A DNA stretch of 64,000 nucleotides from Streptomyces sp. Q6. GTDB taxonomy: Bacteria > Actinomycetota > Actinomycetes > Streptomycetales > Streptomycetaceae. Positions within the stretch are counted from its first letter, which is position 1. Each line of letters starts with the position of its first letter. Below the pieces are notes generated by a model. It ran no database searches and was not told the origin of the DNA. It worked only from the letters and a program-made list of their open reading frames with translations. Position numbers and translations under genes: made by a program. Shown here piece by piece: positions 24,680 through 33,290 of this stretch. The stretch spans positions 8,308,001-8,372,000 of the forward strand of contig NZ_CP146022.1 in the NCBI RefSeq assembly GCF_036967205.1, written 5' to 3'.

Positions 24680-26725
24680 ATGGCGCCTACGGAGAAGCCG
24701 GACATCGGTCTGGAAGAGCGGCTGCGTCTCAACGGCGTGGGCAGTTTCGACTGGGATCTCGAGCACGGGACGCTCAGCCTCGACGCGAACTGCCTCGCCG
24801 TCCTGGAGCTGCCCGCGCAGGAGTTCCACGGCACGGCCGCGTCGTTGCGCGGGCGCATCCCGCCGGAAGAGGCGGTGCGGATCACCGGCGCCGTGCACAG
24901 CGCGGTCTCCTCGCGGGCCGACACGTACGGCGTCTACTTCCAGCTGCGGCTGCCGGACGGCACCTCGCGGCTCAGCCATGTCTCCGGGCACATCCTGCGC
25001 GACGGGGACGGCCGGGCCGTGCGCGTCGTCGGCGTCATGCGCAGAGCCCCGAACGAACCGGCCGAGCTGGCCGGCCTCGACTCGGTGGACGCCAAGCGGC
25101 GCAGGGTCGCCCTCATGGTCCAGGGCACCACCGAGGCGCTGTCACGCGCGGTCACCGTGGACGATGTCGTGGCCGTGCTGTCCGGCGCGAGCGGACTCGA
25201 CCGGTTCGCCGCCGACGGGCTCGTCCTCGGACTCGTCGAGGGGGAGTCCCTGAAGCTGATCGCCCTGGTGGGACAGTCCATGGAGGCCCTCGCGGAGCTC
25301 AAGCTCCACCAGATCGACGAGTCCCTGCCGCTCGCCGAGGTCGTGATGAGCCGCAGACCCCGCTTCGTCTGTTCCCTCGCCGATCTCTCGCACCGCTTCA
25401 CCCGCCTCGGCCCGTACATCGATCAGCTCAATCTCGACTCGGCCGCGTTCCTGCCGCTCGTCGCCCAGGACCGCGCCATCGGCGGCCTCGCGCTCTTCTA
25501 CCGGGGCCGCAGGGAGTTCTCCGACGCCGACCGCAACCTCTGCATCGGCCTGTCCGGCATCGTCGCCCAGTCGCTGCAACGGGCGATCCTCTTCGACGAG
25601 GAACGCGACCTGGCCACCAGCCTCCAGGCCACCATGCTGCCCCGCGACATCCCCGTCGTGCCGGACACCGAAGTCGCCGTGCGCTACCACGCCGCCTGGG
25701 GCGGGCGCGAAGTGGGCGGGGACTTCTACGACGTCATCCAGCTGCCGCGCGGCCGCTTCGGCATCGTCGTCGGGGACGTCGAGGGACACGACACGCACGC
25801 CGCCGCGATCATGGGCCAACTGCGCATCGCCCTGCGGGCGTTCGCGGGGGAGGGGCACTCGCCCGCGACCGTGCTCTCGCGCACCTCCCGCTTCCTCGCC
25901 GAGCTGGACACCGAACGGTTCGCGACGTGTACGTACGCCCAGTTCGACCCCGCCACGGGCATCGTCCGCGCGGTCCGCGCCGGGCACCTGCCCCCGCTCG
26001 TCCGGCACGTCGACGGCCGGGTCGGCATTCCCCGGCTGCGCGGCGGACTCCCGCTGGGGCTCGCCACCGACTTCGACCTGGAGGACTTCCCCGAGGTACG
26101 GATCGACCTCGTGCCCGGCGAGACGCTCGTGCTGTGCACCGACGGACTCGTGGAGGAACCCGGGCTCGACCTGGACGCCGGCCTGGAGGCCCTGGCCACC
26201 GCGCTCGGCGCGGCGCCCGAGTCGGCGGACGCCGTCGCCGACCACCTCTCCCGGTCCCTGTGGCAGAAGTGGGACAGCGGCGACGACGTCGCCCTGCTCG
26301 TGCTGCGCCGCGTGCCCGACCCGGGCACCCCGCGGGCGCCGCGCATCCACCGGTACGTGCACCAGGCGGACCCGGAGGGCCTGGCCGACGCCCGGCAGGC
26401 GCTGCGCGAGCACCTGGAGGCCTGGGGCCTCGCCGAGGTGGCCGACGACGTCGAGGTCGCCGCCGGGGAACTCCTCGTCAACGCCCTCGTGCACACCGAC
26501 GGAGGCGCCGTCCTCACCCTGGAGGTCCTCACCGGACCGCCGCGCCGGGTCCGCCTGTGGGTCAAGGACCGCTCCAGCACCCGCCCCCGCCGCCGCACCC
26601 CGGGCGAGACGGCGACCTCCGGGCGGGGGATGCTCCTCGTGGACGCCACCGCGACGCGCTGGGGCGTCGAGCCGCGCGGCGAGGGCAAGGCCGTCTGGTG
26701 CGACTTCCAGGTCCCGGACGACTGA
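24680..26725 (+). CDS. PAS-GAF-PP2C(SpoIIE)-HATPase multidomain phosphatase/anti-sigma-type regulator
   Basis: 681-residue cytosolic regulator. Domains in order: PAS-like (about 15-120), GAF (about 140-305), SpoIIE-type PP2C phosphatase (about 315-535; EVGGDFYDVI and GDVEGHD metal-binding motifs, then GDDVALLVLR), and a GHKL/HATPase_c anti-sigma domain (about 550-680; AAGELLVNALVHTDGG N-box and GRGMLLVDATATRWG). Such proteins tune partner-switching networks by dephosphorylating anti-anti-sigma factors and phosphorylating or binding partners. Start at ATG 24680 with GGAGAG upstream; a GTG at 24653 is possible. Confidence 0.9.
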   Translation: MAPTEKPDIGLEERLRLNGVGSFDWDLEHGTLSLDANCLAVLELPAQEFHGTAASLRGRIPPEEAVRITGAVHSAVSSRADTYGVYFQLRLPDGTSRLSHVSGHILRDGDGRAVRVVGVMRRAPNEPAELAGLDSVDAKRRRVALMVQGTTEALSRAVTVDDVVAVLSGASGLDRFAADGLVLGLVEGESLKLIALVGQSMEALAELKLHQIDESLPLAEVVMSRRPRFVCSLADLSHRFTRLGPYIDQLNLDSAAFLPLVAQDRAIGGLALFYRGRREFSDADRNLCIGLSGIVAQSLQRAILFDEERDLATSLQATMLPRDIPVVPDTEVAVRYHAAWGGREVGGDFYDVIQLPRGRFGIVVGDVEGHDTHAAAIMGQLRIALRAFAGEGHSPATVLSRTSRFLAELDTERFATCTYAQFDPATGIVRAVRAGHLPPLVRHVDGRVGIPRLRGGLPLGLATDFDLEDFPEVRIDLVPGETLVLCTDGLVEEPGLDLDAGLEALATALGAAPESADAVADHLSRSLWQKWDSGDDVALLVLRRVPDPGTPRAPRIHRYVHQADPEGLADARQALREHLEAWGLAEVADDVEVAAGELLVNALVHTDGGAVLTLEVLTGPPRRVRLWVKDRSSTRPRRRTPGETATSGRGMLLVDATATRWGVEPRGEGKAVWCDFQVPDD

Positions 26726-26949
26726 CCGGACCTGACCCGGCCCGACCCGACCGGCCGGTTCGGCCCGGCAGTTCGGGACGGCAGGTTCGGGACGGTTGTC
26801 CGCTTGGATTGCCCCGGTCGGCCCCTTACTGTGCCTTCAGGCCGGGCGAAGCTTGATGCCGCAGGACGTACCTCAGTGGACGCCCGGTGCCTGGCTGCCG
26901 AGTTCCGACAAGTCGTGCGCGCGGCGTGCGCGAGGGGGAGGGCCCGGTC

Positions 26950-27345
26950 ATGGCGGATGTGCCGCGGATTCTGCTGGTCGACGACCACGAGGCGACCCTG
27001 CTCGCGCTGGAGGGCGCACTGGCCCCGCTGGGCCACCCCGTGGAACGCGCCACCGGCGGCGCCCACGCCCTCAAGTCCGCCCTGAGAGGCGGCGTCGGCC
27101 TGGTCGTGATGGACGTCCTGATGCCGGCCCTGAGCGGCCTGGAGGTCGCCCGCTACCTGCGCCGTCTCGACCAGACCTACGGCATCCCGATCCTCCTGAT
27201 CACCGGTATGCCGCTGGACGACGAACTCGCCGTCGAGGCCCTAGAGATCGGCGTCGCCGACGTGATCACCAAACCGATCGACCTCAACGCGCTGCGCATC
27301 AAGGTGAATTACCTGATGCGGCGACCGGAGAGCGACCTCGCCTGA
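26950..27345 (+). CDS. Stand-alone response-regulator receiver protein
   Basis: 131-residue REC domain without output domain. Acidic pair D11/D12, phospho-acceptor D55 in VVMDVLMP, T85 in LLITGMP and K108 in ITKPID are all present, so it should be phosphorylatable. Good GGGGGAG ribosome site. It follows the PP2C-HATPase gene by 224 bp, which suggests functional association, but the gap may hold its own promoter. The gap contains a tandem GTTCGGGACGG repeat (about 26770-26797) of unknown meaning. Confidence 0.88.
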   Translation: MADVPRILLVDDHEATLLALEGALAPLGHPVERATGGAHALKSALRGGVGLVVMDVLMPALSGLEVARYLRRLDQTYGIPILLITGMPLDDELAVEALEIGVADVITKPIDLNALRIKVNYLMRRPESDLA

Positions 27346-27364
27346 CCCGCCGTACGCTGCGCCC

Positions 27365-27967
27365 ATGGACGAGATCGACGGAGTGCAGGTCGCCGCGTTC
27401 CCCGACGCGGGGGCGTTCGAGACGTGGCTCGCCGCGCACCACACGCGCACCGAGGGAGTGTGGGTCAAGGTCGCCAAGAAGCGGTCCGGCATCCCGTCGG
27501 TCACCGATGACGAACTGGTCGACATCGGCCTCTGCTTCGGCTGGATCTCCGGACAGCGCCGCTCCCTCGACGACGCGTACTACCTGCAAAAATACCTGCC
27601 GCGCAGACCGAGGAGCGTGTGGTCACGGGTCAACGTCGACAAGGTCGCCCGGCTGACCGACGAGGGACGGATGCGTGAGCCCGGACTCGCCGAGGTGCGC
27701 AAGGCACAGGAGGACGGACGGTGGGGGGCGGCCTACGCCTCGCAGCGGACGGCCGAGGTGCCCGACGACCTGGCGTCCGCGCTCGCCGCCGACCCCGACG
27801 CCGCGAGGGCGTTCGAGGCCCTCGACCGGACGCGGCGCTACCAGCTGATCCTGCCGCTGCTCCAGGCCCGTACACCACGTACCAGGGAGGCGCGGGTCCG
27901 CAAGGCTTTGGACGCCCTGAGCGGCGCCGCGGCAGACGGTGACGGAAATCCGGAACGACAGGCATAG
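27365..27967 (+). CDS. YdeI/OmpD-associated family protein
   Basis: 200-residue cytosolic protein. EGVWVKVAKKRSGIPSVTDDELVDI and GLCFGWISGQRRSLDD match the YdeI/OmdA family core, and RRYQLILPLLQARTPRTREARV is its conserved C-terminal region. Function of the family is poorly defined (linked to polymyxin or stress resistance in enterics). Only 19 bp after the receiver gene, so possibly cotranscribed. Confidence 0.82.
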   Translation: MDEIDGVQVAAFPDAGAFETWLAAHHTRTEGVWVKVAKKRSGIPSVTDDELVDIGLCFGWISGQRRSLDDAYYLQKYLPRRPRSVWSRVNVDKVARLTDEGRMREPGLAEVRKAQEDGRWGAAYASQRTAEVPDDLASALAADPDAARAFEALDRTRRYQLILPLLQARTPRTREARVRKALDALSGAAADGDGNPERQA

Positions 27968-28017
27968 ATAGCCGAGGGTCCACGCGTCCTGGGGGTGTCA
28001 GTACAACGGGAGGACGT

Positions 28018-28569
28018 ATGGACCCGCAGGACCAGGAGAGATTCCGGGAGTTCGTCGACGCCCGGTGGGGGGCCTTGCTGCGGCTGGCGAACATGCTCAC
28101 CGGGGGAGACCGGCACGAGGCCGAGGACCTCGTGCAGACGGCTCTGATGAAGGCGCTCGGGCGGTGGCGCCACGTCGAGGATCCGGAAAGCTATGTGCGC
28201 AAGGTGATGTACCGCCACCAGATCAGCCGCTGGCGGCTGCTCAGACCGCACCGGGAGACGACGTTCGCCGTACCGCCGGCGAATCTCGGCGTGCCCGACG
28301 GCACGGCCACCGCCGATCTGCGGATCGCCGTGGGCCAGGCGCTGGCCCGGCTGACCCCGCGGCAGCGCACGATGCTCGTACTGCGCTACTTCGAGGACCT
28401 GTCCGAGACGGAGGTCGCCCACGTCCTGGGCTGCTCGGTCGGCACCGTCCGCAGCACCACGCACCGGTCACTGGCCCGACTGCGCACCCTCGCGCCGGAG
28501 TTGGGCGGCCGCGCACGCCTCGCCGCCCCCGTCCCCAGCAGCCACGCCCCGAAGGGAGCCCACACGTGA
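28018..28569 (+). CDS. SigE-family ECF sigma factor
   Basis: 183-residue sigma factor. Region 2: FREFVDARWGALLRLANMLTGG with EAEDLVQTALMKAL; region 4: LTPRQRTMLVLRYFEDLSETEVAHVLGCSVGTVRSTTHRSLARL. This is the actinobacterial SigE/SigM-like family usually paired with a membrane partner encoded next door. The stop overlaps the partner's GTG start. Good GGAGG ribosome site. Confidence 0.92.
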   Translation: MDPQDQERFREFVDARWGALLRLANMLTGGDRHEAEDLVQTALMKALGRWRHVEDPESYVRKVMYRHQISRWRLLRPHRETTFAVPPANLGVPDGTATADLRIAVGQALARLTPRQRTMLVLRYFEDLSETEVAHVLGCSVGTVRSTTHRSLARLRTLAPELGGRARLAAPVPSSHAPKGAHT

Positions 28570-29924
28570 ACACCGACCAGATGGACCGCACGATCAGGGA
28601 CGTCCTGAACAACTGGACGCCGGACAGCCCCGCGGCTCCCGCGGGCCTCGTGGACCGCCTCGTGCGCCGCCGTCGGCGCCGCGGCCTCGTACGGGCGGGC
28701 GGCGCGGCCCTCGCGATCGCCGGGGTCACCGTCGGCGCGATCATGGTCACCGGCACGGGCGGCCAGGGCGGGGAACCCCGCCCGGCCGGACAGGTGAGCA
28801 AGGAGAGCAGGCTCTGGTGGCGGACCACACTGCCCACGTCCTCGCTGGACGCCTGCACCACCGGCCCCGGCGCCGTGTACTGCCGGTCCGCCGCGTACGA
28901 CGCCGTCAGCCTCGACATCGGTACGGGAAAGATCGCGTGGCAGCGCAAGGGCCAGGACCCCAATGGCGGGGCCAGTCCGGCGGGTCGGCTGCCCGGTGTC
29001 CGTGACGGCGTGCTGTACACCTTCGCCGATCACGCCCCGAAGAAGCCCCGGCCCGGCACCGACCTGGTCGCCCTCGATGTCGAGAGCCGGCGCGTGCTGT
29101 GGCGGCACGAACTGGCCGACGACAGCCGTGGGCCGGTCTCCGCCATCATGTTCGAGCGAGGGATCCTCGCCAACACGCCCACCTTCAAGAAGGTCGCCGC
29201 GCTGGACGGGAAGACCGGCCGGACGCTGTGGACCCACGCGTGGAAGCAGGCCGACTGCGACCGCGCGGTGATCGGCGGAGTCCCGTATCTGACGTGTTCA
29301 CCGGACAGCGAGAAGGCACCGCAGCGGAGCACCGTCGTCCGCCTCGACCCGGCGACCGGTGCGGCGCGGACGGTCGCGACCGTCAAGGGCATGACCACCC
29401 TGCTGGGCACCGACGGGGACACCGTGCTCCTCGGCGGCCCGGCAGGGGACCGGAGGTCGTTCGGCGACCCGGGGCCCGTCACCCTGACCCGGGTCGACAC
29501 CCGTTCCGGGAAGATCACGCAGCACCGCGCCGACCGCCTGCCCTGGGGCGTGGTCGCGGACGGCGTCATCCTCGGGACCGACGGCAGGGGCCGTGCCGTC
29601 GCCTACTCGGCCGACGACGGCACCCGGCTCTGGTCGCGCGACCTCGGCCTGAAACTGCGGAAGAACCCGCGCGACAGCGCGCTGCGGGAGCTGCCGTCGG
29701 CCGCCGCCGTGGACCTCGACGCCCGGCTGGCGTACTTCATGGACCCCTCCGGGAACCTCGTCGGCGTCGACCTCGGCAGCGGCGAGGTGCGCTGGCGCGA
29801 CCGGGTCGCGCTGCCCAAGACCCCGGCGAACGCCGGAGTCGCGCCGGAGCTGATGGTCCATGACCACGGTCTCGTCGGCCAGACCGGCGGTGAACTCTTC
29901 CGGATCGAGCCGAAGGTGAAGTAG
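28566..29924 (+). CDS. Membrane-anchored PQQ-like beta-propeller protein, probable sigma-factor partner
   Basis: 452-residue protein. A cytoplasmic N-terminus of about 40 residues with a poly-Arg stop (LVRRRRRRG) is followed by one transmembrane helix (about 42-60) and an extracytoplasmic propeller with repeated blade motifs (DIGTGKIAWQR, DVESRRVLWRH, DGKTGRTLWTH, DLGSGEVRWRD). These are PQQ-like repeats without evident cofactor residues. Such proteins accompany SigE-family factors; whether the N-terminus inhibits the sigma factor is inference, as no zinc anti-sigma motif is present. GTG 28566 overlaps the sigma stop. Confidence 0.82.
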   Translation: MNTDQMDRTIRDVLNNWTPDSPAAPAGLVDRLVRRRRRRGLVRAGGAALAIAGVTVGAIMVTGTGGQGGEPRPAGQVSKESRLWWRTTLPTSSLDACTTGPGAVYCRSAAYDAVSLDIGTGKIAWQRKGQDPNGGASPAGRLPGVRDGVLYTFADHAPKKPRPGTDLVALDVESRRVLWRHELADDSRGPVSAIMFERGILANTPTFKKVAALDGKTGRTLWTHAWKQADCDRAVIGGVPYLTCSPDSEKAPQRSTVVRLDPATGAARTVATVKGMTTLLGTDGDTVLLGGPAGDRRSFGDPGPVTLTRVDTRSGKITQHRADRLPWGVVADGVILGTDGRGRAVAYSADDGTRLWSRDLGLKLRKNPRDSALRELPSAAAVDLDARLAYFMDPSGNLVGVDLGSGEVRWRDRVALPKTPANAGVAPELMVHDHGLVGQTGGELFRIEPKVK

Positions 29925-30066
29925 CCGGACCGGTTGCTCAGGTCTTGCTCAACTCTGTTCGTTTCCGGCCGGATACGGGGCATGGTCAGTACACCACCGG
30001 ATGATCGAACGTGGCAGGGCGGAGGTCCGCCCTGCCACCCGGTGGGCGCGACGGGAGGGAGTGGTC

Positions 30067-30291
30067 ATGGCCAAGGCGGTACGGGCCTCGCTGGGGGACA
30101 TGTGGATCACCTGCCAGGTCTGCAAGAGCGACCTCTTCCGTGAGCGAGGCGTCAAGCTCAACAGCACGGGTGGCGAATTGTTCAACCTGGCGTGGGCGGA
30201 CGAGACCGCGACGGGCCTGATCTGCCGGCGCTGCGGCTTCGTGCACCTCTTCGTCAACCGGGGGATCGCCCTGCACCGCGTGAAGGACTGA
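30067..30291 (+). CDS. Small zinc-ribbon-like protein
   Basis: 74-residue protein with two CxxC pairs (ITCQVCKSD and LICRRCGFV) spaced about 35 residues apart, the pattern of a zinc ribbon. A GGGAGGGA ribosome site precedes ATG 30067. It could bind nucleic acid or protein. No family name assigned. Confidence 0.72.
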   Translation: MAKAVRASLGDMWITCQVCKSDLFRERGVKLNSTGGELFNLAWADETATGLICRRCGFVHLFVNRGIALHRVKD

Positions 30292-30331
30292 CGGCCCGCG
30301 GACGTGCGCGGGCGCTGCGGAGTCGTGCGGA

Positions 30332-30994
30332 TCACTCCGTCCGTACGGCGGCGACCGCGACGTCGTGGCGGGCGGAGCCCCCGTCGCGACCGGCGAAGCG
30401 GGCCACCGCGGCGCCCAGTTCGACCTTGAGGTCGTCGGGCATCGGCTCGCTGCCGACCGTGGAGTCCAGGAGTCTGCGGGCCACGGTGTGCAGCTTGGTG
30501 TTGGTGCGCTGGGAGACGCTGACCAGCGTCTCCCACGCGTCCTCGGGGCCGAGTCCGAAGGCCGCGACGAGGATGCCGCGGGCGACGTCGATCAGGCCCC
30601 GGCTGTGCATCGCCTGACGGAGCTGTGCGACTTCGACGCGCAGAGCGGCCTCGTCCTCGTCCTCAGAGGGGAGTTCACGCTCCGTGCCGGACGTCAGATG
30701 GCACGGGTCGACGCTCAGCAGAATCTCGACGGACGCGGGGCCGCTCGACCGGACGCCGTCGAGACGCACGTCGATCCCGTTCTCCGCGCCCAGCACGGCG
30801 GAGTGGAGCGTCTCCCGTACGTGCTCGTCGACCTCGGTGTCGAGGTCGAGATCCCCGCGCACGCCGACGACCGTGCGGTCGCCGTCGGGCCGGGGAAAGA
30901 GTGTCAGTCCCGACAGTCGTCGCACCCCGCCGGTCGGCGACGCGACGCAGCCGGACGACACCGCCCCCTCAGCGGACCATGCGGACTCTGGCAT
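30332..30994 (-). CDS. STAS-ANTAR domain protein
   Basis: 220-residue regulator. Residues 25-105 look like a STAS/anti-anti-sigma fold (VVGVRGDLDLDTEVDEHV) without an obvious Asp-Ser phosphosite. Residues 125-190 form an ANTAR RNA-binding domain (LRQAMHSRGLIDVARGILVAA and AWETLVSVSQRTN). ANTAR proteins bind paired hexaloop hairpins in nascent RNA and prevent termination. GGGGAG 7 bp before ATG 30994 decides this start over 31057. Targets are not in view. Confidence 0.82.
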   Translation of the reverse strand: MPESAWSAEGAVSSGCVASPTGGVRRLSGLTLFPRPDGDRTVVGVRGDLDLDTEVDEHVRETLHSAVLGAENGIDVRLDGVRSSGPASVEILLSVDPCHLTSGTERELPSEDEDEAALRVEVAQLRQAMHSRGLIDVARGILVAAFGLGPEDAWETLVSVSQRTNTKLHTVARRLLDSTVGSEPMPDDLKVELGAAVARFAGRDGGSARHDVAVAAVRTE

Positions 30995-31129
30995 CGCCGT
31001 CTCCCCTGGTGCTCTGGCGGACGCTCCTCCTTCGTTCAGGTTGGCGCCCCGACCCAATACACGTCAAGAGATACAGGAAGTCAAGTTCAGGTATTCTCTG
31101 ACGCGAACTACAGGGCCTACGATTCAGGT

Positions 31130-31489
31130 ATGGGTGGAGCGCCGGAATCACACACAGGGTGGACGTTCATCACGAATCACGCGCGCGTGCTCGCCGCGAT
31201 CGCCGAGGATCAGACCGCGCGGATCAGGGACATCGCCGCGCACTGTCGGCTCACCGAGCGGGCCGTGCAGAAGATCATCTCGGATCTGGAGCAGAGCGGG
31301 TTCCTGTCCCACACGAGGGAGGGACGGGGTAACACGTACAGCATCGAGCCGAGCAAGATCCTGCGTCATCCGGCCGAGGCCGAGGCGGGGCTGACGGTGG
31401 CGTCCCTGCTCGCGCTGCTCATCCGGGACGAGGCGCATCGCGCCGACGAGTTCCACACCGGGCAGCGGTTCCACGCGGACCACGGCTGA
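31130..31489 (+). CDS. Winged-helix (MarR/ArsR-like) transcriptional regulator
   Basis: 119-residue protein with a winged helix at residues 10-75: ARVLAAIAEDQTARIRDIAAHCRLTERAVQKIISDLEQSGFLSHTREGRGNTYSI. Start ATG 31130 lies inside a TTCAGGTAT element that is repeated 37 bp upstream, suggesting autoregulation. Divergent from the STAS-ANTAR gene. No strong ribosome site. Confidence 0.75.
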   Translation: MGGAPESHTGWTFITNHARVLAAIAEDQTARIRDIAAHCRLTERAVQKIISDLEQSGFLSHTREGRGNTYSIEPSKILRHPAEAEAGLTVASLLALLIRDEAHRADEFHTGQRFHADHG

Positions 31490-31556
31490 CGTCCTCGGTC
31501 GTCGCTCGTCCGATCCGTTCAAGACCACGCGGCGCACGGCCCGCTAGCCTCAGGCC

Positions 31557-31970
31557 ATGACCAGTACGCGCGGCACGGAATCCCGCCACGTCAGCGTCCG
31601 CATCGACCGCAGCGTCGAGGACGTCTACGCCTTCGCCTCCGACCCGGCCCATCTGCCGGCGTGGGCCCAGGGCCTCGGCGGAACCATCGAGAACATCGAC
31701 GGCGAGTGGGTCGCCGCGTCCTCGCCGATGGGACGGGTCGTGGTGGCCTTCGTACCCGCCAACGACCTGGGCGTACTCGACCACGACGTCACGCTGCCCT
31801 CCGGGGACACGGTCCACAACCCGGTCCGGGTGATCGCCGACGGACCGGGCAGCGAAGTGGTCTTCACCTTGCGCCGACAGCTCGGGACGAGCGACGAGGC
31901 GTTCCGCCGGGACGCCGAGATGGTGACGGCGGACCTCGCCCGACTCAAGAACCTCCTGGAACACGCCTGA
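31557..31970 (+). CDS. SRPBCC (START/Bet v1-like) family protein
   Basis: 137-residue protein; VRIDRSVEDVYAFASDPAHLPAWAQGL is the standard SRPBCC opening and the C-terminal helix (DAEMVTADLARLKNLLEH) closes the hydrophobic-ligand cavity. Ligand or enzymatic role unknown. Monocistronic. Confidence 0.8.
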   Translation: MTSTRGTESRHVSVRIDRSVEDVYAFASDPAHLPAWAQGLGGTIENIDGEWVAASSPMGRVVVAFVPANDLGVLDHDVTLPSGDTVHNPVRVIADGPGSEVVFTLRRQLGTSDEAFRRDAEMVTADLARLKNLLEHA

Positions 31971-32115
31971 GCCCGGAGCGGCCGTTTCCGCCCGGGGCGG
32001 GTCAGGTGAGTCGAGGTGCTCAGGTGTACGCCCTGTGCGTCGGCCGCGGGGTCGGCGGTGTTCCTCCTTCCCCAGGCACCGGTTGCGGCTGCCTGTGACG
32101 TACGTGCTGAGCAGG

Positions 32116-33240
32116 TCACCGGCACTGAACGGTGACTTCCTGAACGGAGTTGTTCGCGAAACCGCCCTGGTTCCAGGGTTGCTGGAGCGGCTGGGTGTGT
32201 CCGTGCACGTCCGTGGCGCGGGCGGTCAGCAGGTGCGGGCCCGGGGTCGGGTCCCAGGTGATGCGCCAGGCCTGCCACGCGTGGCTGTCCGCGGGGCGCG
32301 GCGCGACCTCGGCGTCGCGCCAGGTGTGTCCGTGGTCGGTGCTGACCTCGACGCGGGCGATGGGGCCGTGCCCCGACCAGGCGCGTCCGTGGAGGGACGT
32401 GAGGCCGGGACGGACGAAGCGGGTGCGCGTCATGAAGTCGGGGAATCCGGGAGGGATGATCAGGGCGCGCGGCGCGATCCGGGTGACGGGCTCGCCGGGG
32501 TCCTCGGGCCGGTCGCGCAACCGGTAGGCCACCGACTGCTGGTATCCGGTGAAGGGGGTGCCGGTCAGCGTGATGTCGCACAGCCACTTCACGTGCGACA
32601 TTCCGTACCAGCCGGGTACCACCAGGCGGAGCGGAAAGCCGTGTTGGGGAGGCAGCGGCCGGCCGTTCATCGCGTAGGCGAGCAGCACGTCGTCCGCCAC
32701 GGGCAGCGGCAGGCTGCGCTGATAGTCCTGCTCCACGCCCCGTTCGATCCCGTGGTCCGCCCCGGTGAACACCGCTTCGACCGCTGTCGACTCCACCCCC
32801 GCCTGTTCGAGAACGGCGCGCAGCGGCACGCCGGTCCACTCGGCGCAGCCCACCGCTTCCACGAGCCAGGGCTGGCTGATGGGGCGGGGAACGAGCCGGG
32901 CGCGCCCGTTGCCCGCGCACTCCATCACGACGTGGCGGGTGACGGCCGGCATCTCCTGGAGCTGAGCCAGGCTGAGGGTCAGGTCGGTGCGCACCCGCCC
33001 GGTCACCGACAGCTTCCAGTCGTCGGCCCGCACGTCGGGGATGTCGTAGTGGACCAGGACGTAGTGCAGGCCGGGCGGCGTGACGTCGTAGCGCAGGGCT
33101 TCCAGCGGCTGACCGTGATTGCGGGTCGCCAACGCGAGTTCGTCGAGCGTGATGCCGTCGACGTCACCGGCAGCGGCGGGCGGACGAGGCACGACGGATG
33201 CGGCGTTTGGGCTGGTTGATGGGGTTTCCATAGCCTTCAT
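32116..33240 (-). CDS. Sulfite-oxidase-family molybdopterin oxidoreductase
   Basis: 374-residue molybdoenzyme. The Mo-coordinating Cys is C108 in MECAGNGR, followed by VGCAEWTGVPL (Moco binding), VPGWYGMSHVKWL and a C-terminal Mo-co dimerisation domain (from about residue 255). No Tat or Sec signal and no haem domain, so it is probably cytosolic and uses an unknown electron acceptor. It may oxidise sulfite or a related oxyanion. Start ATG 33240 with AGGA upstream; ATG 33231 possible. Confidence 0.88.
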   Translation of the reverse strand: MKAMETPSTSPNAASVVPRPPAAAGDVDGITLDELALATRNHGQPLEALRYDVTPPGLHYVLVHYDIPDVRADDWKLSVTGRVRTDLTLSLAQLQEMPAVTRHVVMECAGNGRARLVPRPISQPWLVEAVGCAEWTGVPLRAVLEQAGVESTAVEAVFTGADHGIERGVEQDYQRSLPLPVADDVLLAYAMNGRPLPPQHGFPLRLVVPGWYGMSHVKWLCDITLTGTPFTGYQQSVAYRLRDRPEDPGEPVTRIAPRALIIPPGFPDFMTRTRFVRPGLTSLHGRAWSGHGPIARVEVSTDHGHTWRDAEVAPRPADSHAWQAWRITWDPTPGPHLLTARATDVHGHTQPLQQPWNQGGFANNSVQEVTVQCR

Positions 33241-33290
33241 CGTCGTCCTGGCGGACGCGGCTGGCTAGGCGTCGTGAGGGAAACGCGGCA

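Noticed and set aside
26745-26800. GTTCGGGACGG tandem repeat as a tRNA T-loop or operator
   Set aside because: No cloverleaf can be drawn and the copies are not palindromic; likely simple local duplication.
28566-29924. Beta-propeller partner of the sigma factor as a second PQQ enzyme
   Set aside because: The blades match PQQ-like repeats, but no catalytic Asp, metal site or PQQ-stacking residues are evident.
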